This document shows positions 32,790 to 41,678 of a stretch of DNA of 44,914 bases, piece after piece. A program made the position numbers and the translations under genes. A model generated the notes under the pieces. That model was not told where the DNA came from and did not search any database. It saw only the letters and a list, made by a program, of their open reading frames with translations. Position 1 is the stretch's first letter; every line of letters begins with the position of its first letter. The DNA is from CAKOSP01 sp964369845 (GTDB taxonomy: Bacteria; Bacillota_I; Bacilli_A; RF39; UBA660): the NCBI GenBank assembly GCA_964369845.1, contig CAYJFJ010000009.1, forward strand, positions 1-44,914. Reading direction: 5' to 3'.

Positions 32790-33392
32790 TTGATAACAAA
32801 TAATATTAGTGATAGTGAAATTTTAATGCTTATTAAAGCTAATAATGAGGAAGCTAAAGAATACATGCTAACTAAGTATAAAAACATCATAGATATACTT
32901 ATGGCTAAATATAATAAAGTTTTTTACAAAGTTAATATTGATAAACAAGATGCTTATGCAGAAGCTTTATTTGCTTTTAATGAAGCCCTTACTAATTTTA
33001 ATGAATTAAAAGATTCTTCTTTTCCATCTTTTTTAAGTTTGTGTATAAAACGTAGATTTATTAAATTAGTTAGAAAACATAATACTGAAAAAAGTAAATT
33101 TAATAATGAATTATATTCACTGGATTATGTTTATTCTGCTATTGGTATACCTTTGATTGATACTATAAAAGATGAAGAAAGCGACCCTTTAAATTTAATT
33201 ACAGAAGAAGAAACTAAAAATAATTTACTATCTTCGATTGCGGAGGTTTTATCTTTATTTGAGTATGAAGTATTTGAATACATGATTGACGGACTTAGTT
33301 ATGTCGATATTGCTATTTTAATGGATAAAAATTCAAAACAAATTGATAATGCGATACAAAGAATAAAATTGAAAATAAAGGACTTACTTTAA
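32790..33392 (+). CDS. sigH: RNA polymerase sigma-70 family factor, SigH-like
   Basis: 200 residues with region 2 (about 30-100, YAEALFAFNEALTNF, FLSLCIKRRFIKLVRKHN) and region 4 (about 150-200, VFEYMIDGLSYVDIAILMD). The position between rlmB and secE-nusG is that of sigH (stationary-phase sigma factor) in Bacillota. It starts with TTG at 32790 behind GAGGG (32777-32781), three bases after rlmB stops. Identification as SigH rests on context more than on sequence. Sporulation genes are not visible. Confidence 0.75.
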   Translation: MITNNISDSEILMLIKANNEEAKEYMLTKYKNIIDILMAKYNKVFYKVNIDKQDAYAEALFAFNEALTNFNELKDSSFPSFLSLCIKRRFIKLVRKHNTEKSKFNNELYSLDYVYSAIGIPLIDTIKDEESDPLNLITEEETKNNLLSSIAEVLSLFEYEVFEYMIDGLSYVDIAILMDKNSKQIDNAIQRIKLKIKDLL

Positions 33393-33405
33393 ATAACTAA
33401 AATGC

Positions 33406-33434
33406 TTGATTTTTATTTAAAAATATGTTAAATT
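33406..33434 (+). promoter_or_regulatory. Promoter of secE-nusG
   Basis: TTGATT (33406-33411), 17-base spacer, extended -10 TGTTAAATT (TAAATT 33429-33434). Confidence 0.6.
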
Positions 33435-33443
33435 AAGTATGTG

Positions 33444-33463
33444 AGACACGAAAGTGTTTTTTT
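33444..33463 (+). promoter_or_regulatory. Mini hairpin with GAAA loop at the start of the secE-nusG transcript
   Basis: AGACAC (33444-33449), GNRA loop GAAA, GTGTTT (33454-33459), then T-run. It starts about three bases after the predicted transcription start. It is too close for normal attenuation but could stabilise the 5' end or cause early release. Confidence 0.45.
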
Positions 33464-33476
33464 ATTGGAGGTTTTT

Positions 33477-33701
33477 ATGAAAAAAGACGAAAAAAACTTA
33501 AAATCAAAAAAAGTTACTAAAACTAAGAAAAAGAAAGAAAATTTTATTGTTTCAGTTAAAAAGGAGCTAGCTAATGTTTCTTGGCCAACTAGAAAAAATG
33601 TATTTAAATATACTGTGGCAACAATATTATTTATATTATTTATTTCTGCATTATTCCTAATTCTAGGATTAGGTTTATCAGTTGTGAAAGGTTGGTTTTA
33701 A
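33477..33701 (+). CDS. secE: Preprotein translocase subunit SecE
   Basis: 74 residues. A lysine-rich N-terminus (1-35), the conserved ELANVSWPTRKNV amphipathic segment, then a single membrane helix (about 46-68). It stabilises SecY in the general secretion channel. GGAGG precedes the ATG at 33477, and an earlier ATG at 33441 is within the leader hairpin region. The stop codon is directly followed by the nusG ATG. Confidence 0.93.
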   Translation: MKKDEKNLKSKKVTKTKKKKENFIVSVKKELANVSWPTRKNVFKYTVATILFILFISALFLILGLGLSVVKGWF

Positions 33702-34235
33702 ATGGATAAATTATGGTATGTAGTTAATACTTATTCTGGTCACGAAAATAAAGTTAAAGAAAAACTTGAAATGCGTACTGAATCTATGGGAATGCAAGAT
33801 TTCATTTATAGAGTAATTGTACCTGAAGCTACTGAAGTAGAAATTAAAGACGGTGTTAAAAAAGAAAAATTAAAGAAAATGTTTCCAGGTTACATTTTGA
33901 TTGAAATGATTATGACTGATGAAGCATGGTTAATAGTACGTAATACACCAGGAGTTACTGGTTTTATTGGGTCTAGTGGTAGAGGTGCTAAGCCTACACC
34001 TTTATTACCTGATGAAATTGATAGAATTTTATCTAATATGGGTATTGCTAGAACTGATGCTGAGTCTGAACTTAATGTTGGTGATTCTGTATCTATTATT
34101 AATGGTCCATTTAGTGGAATGGTTGGTAAAATTGAAAATATCGATGTAGAAAATGAAAGATTAAATATTATGATAGATTTATTTGGTCAAGAAACTACTG
34201 TAGATGTAGAGGTTTTCCAAGTTAGTAAAATTTAA
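33702..34235 (+). CDS. nusG: Transcription termination/antitermination factor NusG
   Basis: 177 residues, the usual short form. The NGN domain (1-110) has LWYVVNTYSGHENKVKEKLE, FPGYILIEM and VRNTPGVTGFIG. The C-terminal KOW domain has VGDSVSIINGPFSGMVGKIE. It binds RNA polymerase and modulates pausing. The ATG directly abuts the secE stop. Ribosomal genes rplK-rplA, which usually follow, are absent here; a terminator and an ABC transporter follow instead. Confidence 0.95.
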   Translation: MDKLWYVVNTYSGHENKVKEKLEMRTESMGMQDFIYRVIVPEATEVEIKDGVKKEKLKKMFPGYILIEMIMTDEAWLIVRNTPGVTGFIGSSGRGAKPTPLLPDEIDRILSNMGIARTDAESELNVGDSVSIINGPFSGMVGKIENIDVENERLNIMIDLFGQETTVDVEVFQVSKI

Positions 34236-34258
34236 GAAACGTTTGTTTCTTTTTTTTT
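34234..34258 (+). terminator. Intrinsic terminator of secE-nusG
   Basis: AAGAAAC (34234-34240), loop GTTT, GTTTCTT (34245-34251), T-run. Confidence 0.85.
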
Positions 34259-34343
34259 GTGAAAATTTTGTGATATTTTGGAATGTAGGTTTTTATAATG
34301 TTAAAATTATGATATTATTAATAAGTACAGAGAAAGGATTTAT

Positions 34344-36641
34344 ATGTTAAATATCAAAAATATAAAGAAAAGTTATAAAACAGGAGATTTTGTTCAACAT
34401 GCTTTAAAAGGTGTTTCAATTAATTTTAGAAAAAATGAACTTGCTGCTATATTAGGACAAAGTGGTAGTGGAAAAACAACTCTTTTAAATATTATTGGGG
34501 GACTTGATCGCTATGATGGAGGAGATTTATTAATTAATAACGCTTCTACTAAAAAGTTTAAGGGAAAAGATTGGGATGCGTACAGAAATAACTGTGTAGG
34601 ATTTGTATTTCAAAGTTATAATTTAATTACTCATATTTCAATTTTAAGTAATGTTGAAATGAGTATGACACTTAGTAATGTTAGTAAATCTGAAAGAGTT
34701 AAAAGAGCTAAAAAAGCTTTAGAGGATGTAGGTCTTAAAGATCATGTTCATAAGAAACCTAACCAGTTATCTGGTGGTCAAATGCAAAGAGTTGCTATTG
34801 CTAGAGCTCTTGTAAATGATCCTGAAATAATTTTAGCAGATGAACCTACTGGAGCACTTGATACTGCTACTAGTGAACAAATTATGGAAATAATTAAGGA
34901 AATAGCTAAAACTAAACTTGTAATTATGGTTACTCATAATAAAGAGATAGCTGATGAGTATGCTAATAGAGTTATAGAACTTAAAGATGGAGAAATTTTA
35001 TCTGATTCTAATCCTTATGAAACTAAAGCAGATGATAGTAAGTTAGTGATTAAGAAAACTAAAATGTCTTATTTTAGTGCACTTGGATTATCTTTTAATA
35101 ATATTTTAACTAAAAAAGGGAGAACACTTTTAACAGCTCTTGCTTCGTCAATAGGTATTATTGGTATAGCTTTAATATTATCTTTATCAAATGGATTCGA
35201 TATTCAAATAGATGAATTTGAAAAAAATACATTATCTGGTATGCCTATTATGATTAGTGAGCAGGCAATGGAAATGGATCAATCAGTTATGTTTGAACAT
35301 CAGCTTGAAAAAGAAGAAGATGGGCAATTTCCTACTGATAGTTTAATTTCTCCAGAGCCTTCATACGAGGAATTAATAGTTCATTATAATAAGTTTACTG
35401 ATGAGTATTTAGAACTTATTGACAATCTGGATCCAGAAAAAGTTTCTGGTGTTGGATATACTAGAGTTGCAAATATGAATTTATTTACTGAAGTTGATGG
35501 TAAAGCCACACTTGTTGAAGATAAAGAATACTTTACTTCTTTACCAAGTTCTCTTGGTGATAACGAAAATGAAGTTTTAGAAGAAAATTTTGATATAATT
35601 GCTGGTACTTTACCTACTAATTCTCATGAAGTAGTAGTGTCGGTAGATTCATATAACTATTTAACTGATAAAGTCCTTGAAATGCTAGGACTTCCTGCTG
35701 ATGCAGAAATTAATGCTGATGATTTAATTGGTAAAGAACTTAGAATCATTACAAATGATAATTATTATACTGATTTAGGTTCTGTATTTATTCCCAAATT
35801 AGACATTACAGAGGAATATAATAGTGATGAGGCTATTGTTTTAACAGTTACTGGTGTAGTAAGAGGTAAAGAAGGCAATATTATATATGAACAATCTATG
35901 GGAATTTTATATTCTGATGAATTAGTTCAAGAAATTGTAGACATTAATAAAGATTCTGAAGTTGTAACTGCTCAATTAAATTCAAATTATAATGTATTTA
36001 CTGGAGAAATTTTTAAAGATGATGAAACAGGTGAAGAAGCTAAAAATAATATGTTGGCGTATTTAGGTTATAATACTTATCCTGTAATGATTCAAATATA
36101 TCCAAAAGATTTTGAAAGTAAAGATTACATACTTGAACAACTTGATTCTTATAATGACGATAAAGAAGAAACTAAGCATATTATATATACTGATATGGCT
36201 GAGATGATCACAAGTTTATCTGGAAGTATAATGGATGCAATTACTATTGTTTTAGTAGCATTTTCTGCAATATCTTTAGTGGTTTCTTCAATTATGATTG
36301 GTATTATTACATATATTTCTGTTCTTGAGAGAACTAAAGAAATTGGTATTTTAAGAAGTTTGGGTGCTCGAAAAAAAGATATCACTCGTGTGTTTAATTC
36401 TGAAACTTTTATAATAGGTTTATTTTCTGGATTACTTGGTATTGGAATTGCTCTACTATTAACTATTCCTGCTAATGCTATTATTTATAGTTTAACAGAT
36501 TTGAAAAATGTTGCTGTCTTAAACCCTATTCATGCAATAGTTTTAATTTTAATAAGTTTAGTATTAACAATTTTAGGAGGATTAATTCCAGCTAAAATGG
36601 CTAGTAGAAAAGACCCAGTTAATGCACTTAGATCTGAATAA
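34344..36641 (+). CDS. MacB-type ABC transporter, ATPase and permease fused
   Basis: 765 residues. The N-terminal ATPase (1-225) has GQSGSGKTT, LSGGQMQRVAIARAL and ILADEPTGALD. Then comes a first membrane helix (about 250-270), a large extracytoplasmic domain (about 280-635) and three C-terminal helices (FtsX-like, with SVLERTKEIGILRSLGARKKDI). This mechanotransmission-type transporter does not carry substrate through the membrane but moves envelope molecules outside it. In Bacillota relatives export peptides or respond to them. AAAGGA precedes the ATG. No accessory protein or two-component system lies nearby. Confidence 0.92.
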   Translation: MLNIKNIKKSYKTGDFVQHALKGVSINFRKNELAAILGQSGSGKTTLLNIIGGLDRYDGGDLLINNASTKKFKGKDWDAYRNNCVGFVFQSYNLITHISILSNVEMSMTLSNVSKSERVKRAKKALEDVGLKDHVHKKPNQLSGGQMQRVAIARALVNDPEIILADEPTGALDTATSEQIMEIIKEIAKTKLVIMVTHNKEIADEYANRVIELKDGEILSDSNPYETKADDSKLVIKKTKMSYFSALGLSFNNILTKKGRTLLTALASSIGIIGIALILSLSNGFDIQIDEFEKNTLSGMPIMISEQAMEMDQSVMFEHQLEKEEDGQFPTDSLISPEPSYEELIVHYNKFTDEYLELIDNLDPEKVSGVGYTRVANMNLFTEVDGKATLVEDKEYFTSLPSSLGDNENEVLEENFDIIAGTLPTNSHEVVVSVDSYNYLTDKVLEMLGLPADAEINADDLIGKELRIITNDNYYTDLGSVFIPKLDITEEYNSDEAIVLTVTGVVRGKEGNIIYEQSMGILYSDELVQEIVDINKDSEVVTAQLNSNYNVFTGEIFKDDETGEEAKNNMLAYLGYNTYPVMIQIYPKDFESKDYILEQLDSYNDDKEETKHIIYTDMAEMITSLSGSIMDAITIVLVAFSAISLVVSSIMIGIITYISVLERTKEIGILRSLGARKKDITRVFNSETFIIGLFSGLLGIGIALLLTIPANAIIYSLTDLKNVAVLNPIHAIVLILISLVLTILGGLIPAKMASRKDPVNALRSE

Positions 36642-36666
36642 AAGGTATAACCTTTTATTTTTTTTG
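36637..36666 (+). terminator. Intrinsic terminator
   Basis: AATAAAAGG (36637-36645), loop TATAA, CCTTTTATT (36651-36659), T-run. It includes the stop codon. Confidence 0.8.
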
Positions 36667-36674
36667 TTATATGC

Positions 36675-36680
36675 TATACT
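36675..36680 (+). promoter_or_regulatory. Extended -10 box (TGCTATACT) of the split surface-protein gene
   Basis: TATACT lies only 15 bases before the ATG at 36696, which has no ribosome site. The transcript could be nearly leaderless, or translation may start further in, such as at 36744. Confidence 0.4.
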
Positions 36681-36695
36681 TATTTACGATATGAT

Positions 36696-37094
36696 ATGAG
36701 AAATAAAGTGAATGGTATTTTAATTTTTTTATTAAATAACAAAATGAAGACAGTATTTTATTTAATTGTACTGTTATTTTTTGTTATTGGAATTTATTCT
36801 ACATATTCTTATTTTACTGCTACTGACACTAAGCAGGTTTTTTCTGGTTCTATTAGTGACTTTAGTAATTCTGATTTTAATATTAATTACTTTATAGAAA
36901 ATAGAAATAGTTTGGGTAAAGGAGTAGGTACTTATTCGCTTACAATTAATGGTCCGGAATTAAGTTATGACGCTTACATTTTTAGTAGTTCAAGATCTAG
37001 TTGTACTAATGATGCTTTATATATTAGAGATGAAAATAGTGAGTCATTTAGCATCACGAGCCTTGGAGAAACGACATGTAATTTTTATTATTAA
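36696..37094 (+). CDS. SipW-type secreted surface protein, 5' part up to an in-frame stop
   Basis: 132 residues. The signal region (about 17-45) ends YSTYSYFTATDTKQ, close to the SipW-type pattern of TasA relatives. Residues about 98-132 (SSCTNDALYIRD ... TTCNFYY) are the second half of a repeat found three more times downstream. A TAA at 37092-37094 then stops translation, but the same frame continues coding for another 498 codons. So this is either a recently broken gene or one read through. The ATG at 36696 lacks a clear ribosome site. Confidence 0.55.
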   Translation: MRNKVNGILIFLLNNKMKTVFYLIVLLFFVIGIYSTYSYFTATDTKQVFSGSISDFSNSDFNINYFIENRNSLGKGVGTYSLTINGPELSYDAYIFSSSRSSCTNDALYIRDENSESFSITSLGETTCNFYY

Positions 37095-38588
37095 GCAATT
37101 GATTCCCTTGATAATCCTGAATCGATTATAGATGTATATTCTCAAAAAGGTGACCATTCCGGATATGAAATAACGAATAAAGTATCATCTGAATTAGTAG
37201 ATTTGGGTTATTGGTATAATGAAGATCTTTCTGGTTGTTCTAATGGAACAGTTACTTTTAATTTATATGATAATAGTATAGAAATATATTCATTAAATCC
37301 TACTACATGTTCAGTTTATTTTGATCAAGATTTACAAATGCTTGATAATCCTGAAAGTGTTATCAGTGTGTATAAACAAAGAGGTGATCACTCTGGATAT
37401 GATTTATCTAGTGGTTTAACTACTACTCAGCTTATTTCGCAAGGTTATTGGTATAATTCTACTTTATCTAAATGTACAGTAGGAACTATTAATTATAATT
37501 CATCTACGAAAAGTTTAGAAATATTTTCTACGAATCCATCTACCTGTACGGCTTATTTTGATACTGAACTTGAAATGGTAGAAAATCCAGAGGATATTAT
37601 TAAAGTTTATGCACAAAGAGCTAATCATACTGGTTATGATTTATCTTCTGGATTAACTGCTGCTCAATTGGTTTCACAAGGTTATTGGTATAATGCATCT
37701 TCTTCTAAATGTACTACAGGAACTATAACTTATAATTCTTCAACTAAAAAATTAGAAGTATATTCTTCTAATCCTACTACTTGCACAGCTTACTTTGACA
37801 GAACTAAATATTCTTATTCAAATACATTTGGTTATACTGGTGGTATACAATCTTTCTACGTTTCGGTTAGTGGTAATTATAAATTAGAAGTTTTTGGAGC
37901 TCAAGGTGGTAGCGCTAGAGATGGACTTGGTGGTAAGGGTGGTTACTCTTATGGTAATGTTTATTTGACTGCAGGAAGTACTATATATATTGGAGTCGGT
38001 GGTGCTGGTCAAACTGGTAATAGTTCTACTGCAAGGGTTGTTCCTGGAGGATACAATGGTGGTGGAACTGGTTCTGATGCTGTTCAAAGTTCTGGTCATT
38101 GGTGGTATGGTGGATCTGGCGGAGGAGCTACTCATATTGCATTAAACAGTAATTTAGGAGAATTAAAAAATTATTCAGGAAGTAGCTCTAAAATTTTAAT
38201 TGTTGCTGGTGGCGGAGGCGGCGCTGGGGCTCGAAATGGTTGGGATAATTCTGGAAGTTCAATAAATCAATCATTTGCCGGTGGAGCCGGCGGAGGACTT
38301 ACTGGAGTTTCTGGAATAGGTGGCTCAACTTACGAAGGAACTGGTGGAACTCAGTCTAGCGGTGGATATTCTGCTTATGCAGGAGATGGATCTTTTGGTC
38401 AAGGCGGAACATATGTTCCGTATCATCATACAGCTGGCGGCGGAGGCGGCTGGTATGGCGGAGGCGGTAGCTATGCATATGGAAGTGCTGGTGGAGGATC
38501 TAGTTACATTGGTTCTTTAGCTTCTGCTAACACTATTGCTAATTACAATTCAGGTAATGGTTATGCTCGAGTCACTTATTTATATTAA
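37095..38588 (+). pseudogene. 3' part of the split surface protein: repeats and glycine-rich domain
   Basis: In the same frame as the preceding ORF with no further stop. It holds three repeats of 78-79 residues, each starting (D/E)NPE(S/D)(V/I)I and containing GYWYN and two Cys. These lead to a C-terminal glycine-rich domain (from about 37810, with GAQGGS, GGKGGYSYG and VAGGGGGAG) like the ALK/LTK-type glycine-rich module of phage and bacterial surface proteins. Base composition rises in GC there. No good start codon exists for this half: a TTG at 37203 has no ribosome site and would cut the first repeat. Without readthrough it is not made. Confidence 0.6.
37110..37799 (+). repeat. Three coding repeats of 234, 237 and about 219 bp
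   Basis: Units start at 37110, 37344 and 37581, all in frame, plus a half unit at about 36990-37094. Each encodes a roughly 78-residue Cys-containing module. Repeats 2 and 3 are the most alike (GYDLSSGLT, SQGYWYN), pointing to recent duplication. Confidence 0.8.
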
Positions 38589-38736
38589 ATTTTGCGTTTT
38601 AAATAACAATTAAAATTAAGTTAATGATAATATGTCGTTAACTTTTTTAATTTGTAAATAAAATGTAAATTTATAAACTGATATTGTTCTTTTTGTTTTG
38701 TGTATGTGCTATATTATATTTAGAAGAGGTGTTTAT

Positions 38737-39987
38737 ATGAAAATTAAATTAGATAAAAAAATTCTAATAAATATTTATACTATTCCTGCTATGCTTTTAA
38801 CTTTACTTAATATAATAGTTTTTTTTACTGATTTTGAAGCAATAACTTTAACTGTTCTTATACTTAATTTAACTTTTTGGATTTCTGGAATTTTGTTATA
38901 TAAGAATAAGAATTTTGCAAGTTTGTTTGCAATTACAGGAATAATTCTTATGTTTTTAAATATGGCGAATAGTTCTAATTTATGGGTTGATCCATATTAT
39001 CTATGTGGAATATTAATTATGTTTTATTTAATCAGTGATTTGGTTATATTTTTTAGAAAGGAATATGTTAAGAAAATTTATAAAAACATATGTAAATTAA
39101 TAATAATTTTTATACTTTTAATTTCTACTATATTTGCTGTAGTTGATTACAACTTAATTGTGGATAATAAAATGCCAAAATTCATGATTGCCTTAACTAA
39201 AGAAGATACTAGTGGTGAACCTATTTATAAGTGGGAATTTATTGGTCTAGGTTATAAAATGACTTTGAATAATAGTCATGGTTTAAACAAAATTGAAGAT
39301 AGTGAAATTGACTTTAGAAATTGGTTTTATTTATTTGGAATAAAACTTAATACTATTAATGATGTAGTAGATATTATTGATAAAGTAAAAGAAGAAAATT
39401 TAGCTTGTGCAGAAGCAATAGATTACTTTTATGAAGATAGAGATAATTTATATTATTTTGACTGCTTGAAAAGAGATAAAATTATTGTTGTATATGAAGA
39501 TGGAACTGTAAAATCATTTAATGATTCATTTCTAAGCGAAATAAATCTTGAAGACCTAGATAAGTTTAATATTAATTATATGAGTGAAAAGAGAATTTCT
39601 AGTCTAGGAGAGATATCAAATATTGATATCTTAGAAGATTATGCAAACATAGAATTTATAATAAATTATGATAACGATGATTATTTAGATTTAATAAGTG
39701 ATGGTTATTTACCTTATACATTAAAAAATAATAGTGATGGTGTAGTTTATGGATATGATGAATCATTTATTATTGAAAAGGAGCAAAATGGTGAGTGGTA
39801 CGAGTTAGTTCCTCCTAATAGTTTTCATTTTAATGAACCTTACTACTCTCTAAAAACTATTGAAAATGAACTATTAGATTATAAAGAGATATATGGTGAT
39901 TTAGAACCTGGTGATTATAGATTAATTAAGGAATTTAATCTTGATAATGATAAGTTTAATTTAGCAGTAGAGTTTGAAATAAAATAA
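38737..39987 (+). CDS. Membrane protein with outer Ig-like domain
   Basis: 416 residues. Five membrane segments in the first 150 residues, then a long extracytoplasmic part. The last 100 residues (PYTLKNNSDGVVYGYDESFI ... EPGDYRLIKEF) fit the Ig-like domain common at the ends of Bacillota surface proteins. AGAGGTG precedes the ATG at 38737. It is monocistronic, with a bidirectional terminator downstream. The role is unknown; a sensor or envelope stress protein would fit. Confidence 0.55.
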   Translation: MKIKLDKKILINIYTIPAMLLTLLNIIVFFTDFEAITLTVLILNLTFWISGILLYKNKNFASLFAITGIILMFLNMANSSNLWVDPYYLCGILIMFYLISDLVIFFRKEYVKKIYKNICKLIIIFILLISTIFAVVDYNLIVDNKMPKFMIALTKEDTSGEPIYKWEFIGLGYKMTLNNSHGLNKIEDSEIDFRNWFYLFGIKLNTINDVVDIIDKVKEENLACAEAIDYFYEDRDNLYYFDCLKRDKIIVVYEDGTVKSFNDSFLSEINLEDLDKFNINYMSEKRISSLGEISNIDILEDYANIEFIINYDNDDYLDLISDGYLPYTLKNNSDGVVYGYDESFIIEKEQNGEWYELVPPNSFHFNEPYYSLKTIENELLDYKEIYGDLEPGDYRLIKEFNLDNDKFNLAVEFEIK

Positions 39988-39993
39988 TATTTT

Positions 39994-40026
39994 AAAAAAT
40001 TAATGAATATGTTTCATTAATTTTTT
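39994..40026. terminator. Bidirectional terminator
   Basis: A 14-bp perfect stem, AAAAAATTAATGAA with TTCATTAATTTTTT, loop TATGT. It ends the Ig-like gene (+) and the ABC permease (-), whose stop lies in the stem. Confidence 0.9.
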
Positions 40027-40791
40027 TTCGATTAAATATACTAATTGATATAGTATTATTGAAATTATTACCAAAAAGAATATTCCTGTATATACTAAGT
40101 TTAAATTAAAAACTTGAGTTCCATAAATTATTAAATAACCTATACCTGCTTTTGATACTAAAAATTCTCCCATTATTACTCCTATTAAAGACATTGATAT
40201 ATTTAGTTTTAAACTCGATATAATTGTTCGGTAACTTGAGGGTATAACTAGTTTAAATAATATATTTAATTTACTAGACTTAAAAGATTTAAATAATTTT
40301 ATTTTTGTTTCATCAGTACTTTGGAAACCAGTATATATTGTTGTAATTCCGATTATTAAATTTATAAAAAGAGCCATTGCAATTATACTTTTTGTGTTAG
40401 CTCCAATAATTATAATTAATAATGGTCCTAAAGCAATTTTAGGAAGAGAATTTAATATCGTTAAATAAGGATCTATTATTTTTGCAAATATTTTGAATTC
40501 ATATAAAATTAAAGAAATTATAAAACTAAATATTAATCCTAAAGAAAAAGCTACCAATGTTTCAAAAACTGTTATTATTATATGACTATATAAATTATTT
40601 GCTAGATGCAATTTTATTATGGTTTCAATTATTTTCTTTGGAGATGAATATATGAAAGTATTTATAATATTATAGTGGGCTAATATTTGCCATATAAATA
40701 AAAAACTTGTTGCTATAAATATTTGGAAAAAAATAATTAGCAGTTTTTCATTTCTTAATTTTTTTTTATAATTTTTGTATTCTTGTGTCAT
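40000..40791 (-). CDS. ABC transporter permease, SsuC/TauC/ThiX-like
   Basis: 263 residues with about six membrane segments and the binding-protein-dependent transport signature: SYRTIISSLKLNISMSLIGV followed by MGEFLVSKAGIGYLI. This places it with importers of nitrate, taurine, sulfonates or thiamine precursors. The matching ATPase remnant is at 44110, on the same strand but separated by three plus-strand genes. No substrate-binding protein is visible. If the ATPase is broken, this permease may be orphaned. Confidence 0.82.
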   Translation of the reverse strand: MTQEYKNYKKKLRNEKLLIIFFQIFIATSFLFIWQILAHYNIINTFIYSSPKKIIETIIKLHLANNLYSHIIITVFETLVAFSLGLIFSFIISLILYEFKIFAKIIDPYLTILNSLPKIALGPLLIIIIGANTKSIIAMALFINLIIGITTIYTGFQSTDETKIKLFKSFKSSKLNILFKLVIPSSYRTIISSLKLNISMSLIGVIMGEFLVSKAGIGYLIIYGTQVFNLNLVYTGIFFLVIISIILYQLVYLIEKKLMKHIH

Positions 40792-40887
40792 AATATTCCT
40801 TTTTATTCTTTCTTTTTTATAGTATATGTTTTAAGTAGTTTTTTGTATAGGTAATGTATGATATACTTAATATAAGTGTGAGGTATT

Positions 40888-41598
40888 ATGAAACAAGAAA
40901 AAATTGCTGAATTTATTTTAAAGTTACGTAGCAATAACAATTTAACACAAAAAGAATTTGCAGATATTATAGGTGTCACATCTCAAGCAGTATCTAAATG
41001 GGAAAATGGTAGAGGTATACCAGATATAGAATTCTTAACTAAAATCTGTTTAGAATTTAATGTTGAATTAGATGAAATAATCTTAGGTAAAAATAAAAAA
41101 AATAACAAATTTACATTTTTGTATTTTTTTGTAGGACTTGCTATTGTTTTTTTAATTTTTATTATTTTTATGTTTTTATCTAAAAATGATTATAACATAT
41201 CTCCCGTAACTTCAGATAATGACTTATTTGTAATTGATGGCGTTGCTGCTTATTCTGAGGATAAAAAATCTATTCATGTAACTAATTTAAATGTTCTTTC
41301 TCAAACTGATGAATTATTTGTTTTATATGAATGTGGATTGTATGAAAAAGAGGGGGATATTACAGTTAAAATTACTGGGTGCGATAATTCTTCTTTGGTT
41401 AGTGAATTTGATTTAAATGTGGCCGATACTTTTGAAAAATTATTGGAACCGGTTGAATTTCATAAAACTAATTATACTTCTATATGTTCTGATTTAGAAA
41501 ATGCAAACTTATTTATTAATATTAAATTAATAAATGAGAAAAATAATATTATTTATTACGAAATTCCCTTATTATTCGATTATGCTTGTGTAAGTTAA
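40888..41598 (+). CDS. Membrane-anchored Xre-family regulator
   Basis: 236 residues. An N-terminal helix-turn-helix of the Xre type (5-60, TQKEFADIIGVTSQAVSKWE) is followed by a membrane helix (about 75-95) and an outer domain of about 140 residues with four Cys. It probably binds DNA while sensing something outside the cell or in the envelope. The gene next downstream encodes a membrane-anchored thioredoxin-like protein, and the Cys residues make a redox link possible, but this is inference. Confidence 0.78.
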   Translation: MKQEKIAEFILKLRSNNNLTQKEFADIIGVTSQAVSKWENGRGIPDIEFLTKICLEFNVELDEIILGKNKKNNKFTFLYFFVGLAIVFLIFIIFMFLSKNDYNISPVTSDNDLFVIDGVAAYSEDKKSIHVTNLNVLSQTDELFVLYECGLYEKEGDITVKITGCDNSSLVSEFDLNVADTFEKLLEPVEFHKTNYTSICSDLENANLFINIKLINEKNNIIYYEIPLLFDYACVS

Positions 41599-41678
41599 CG
41601 TAAAGTTTAGTTCTTTTAACTAATCGTTTATTTATTATTTTTAATTAATTTGAGATAATATTTTCGAAAGGAAGTATT

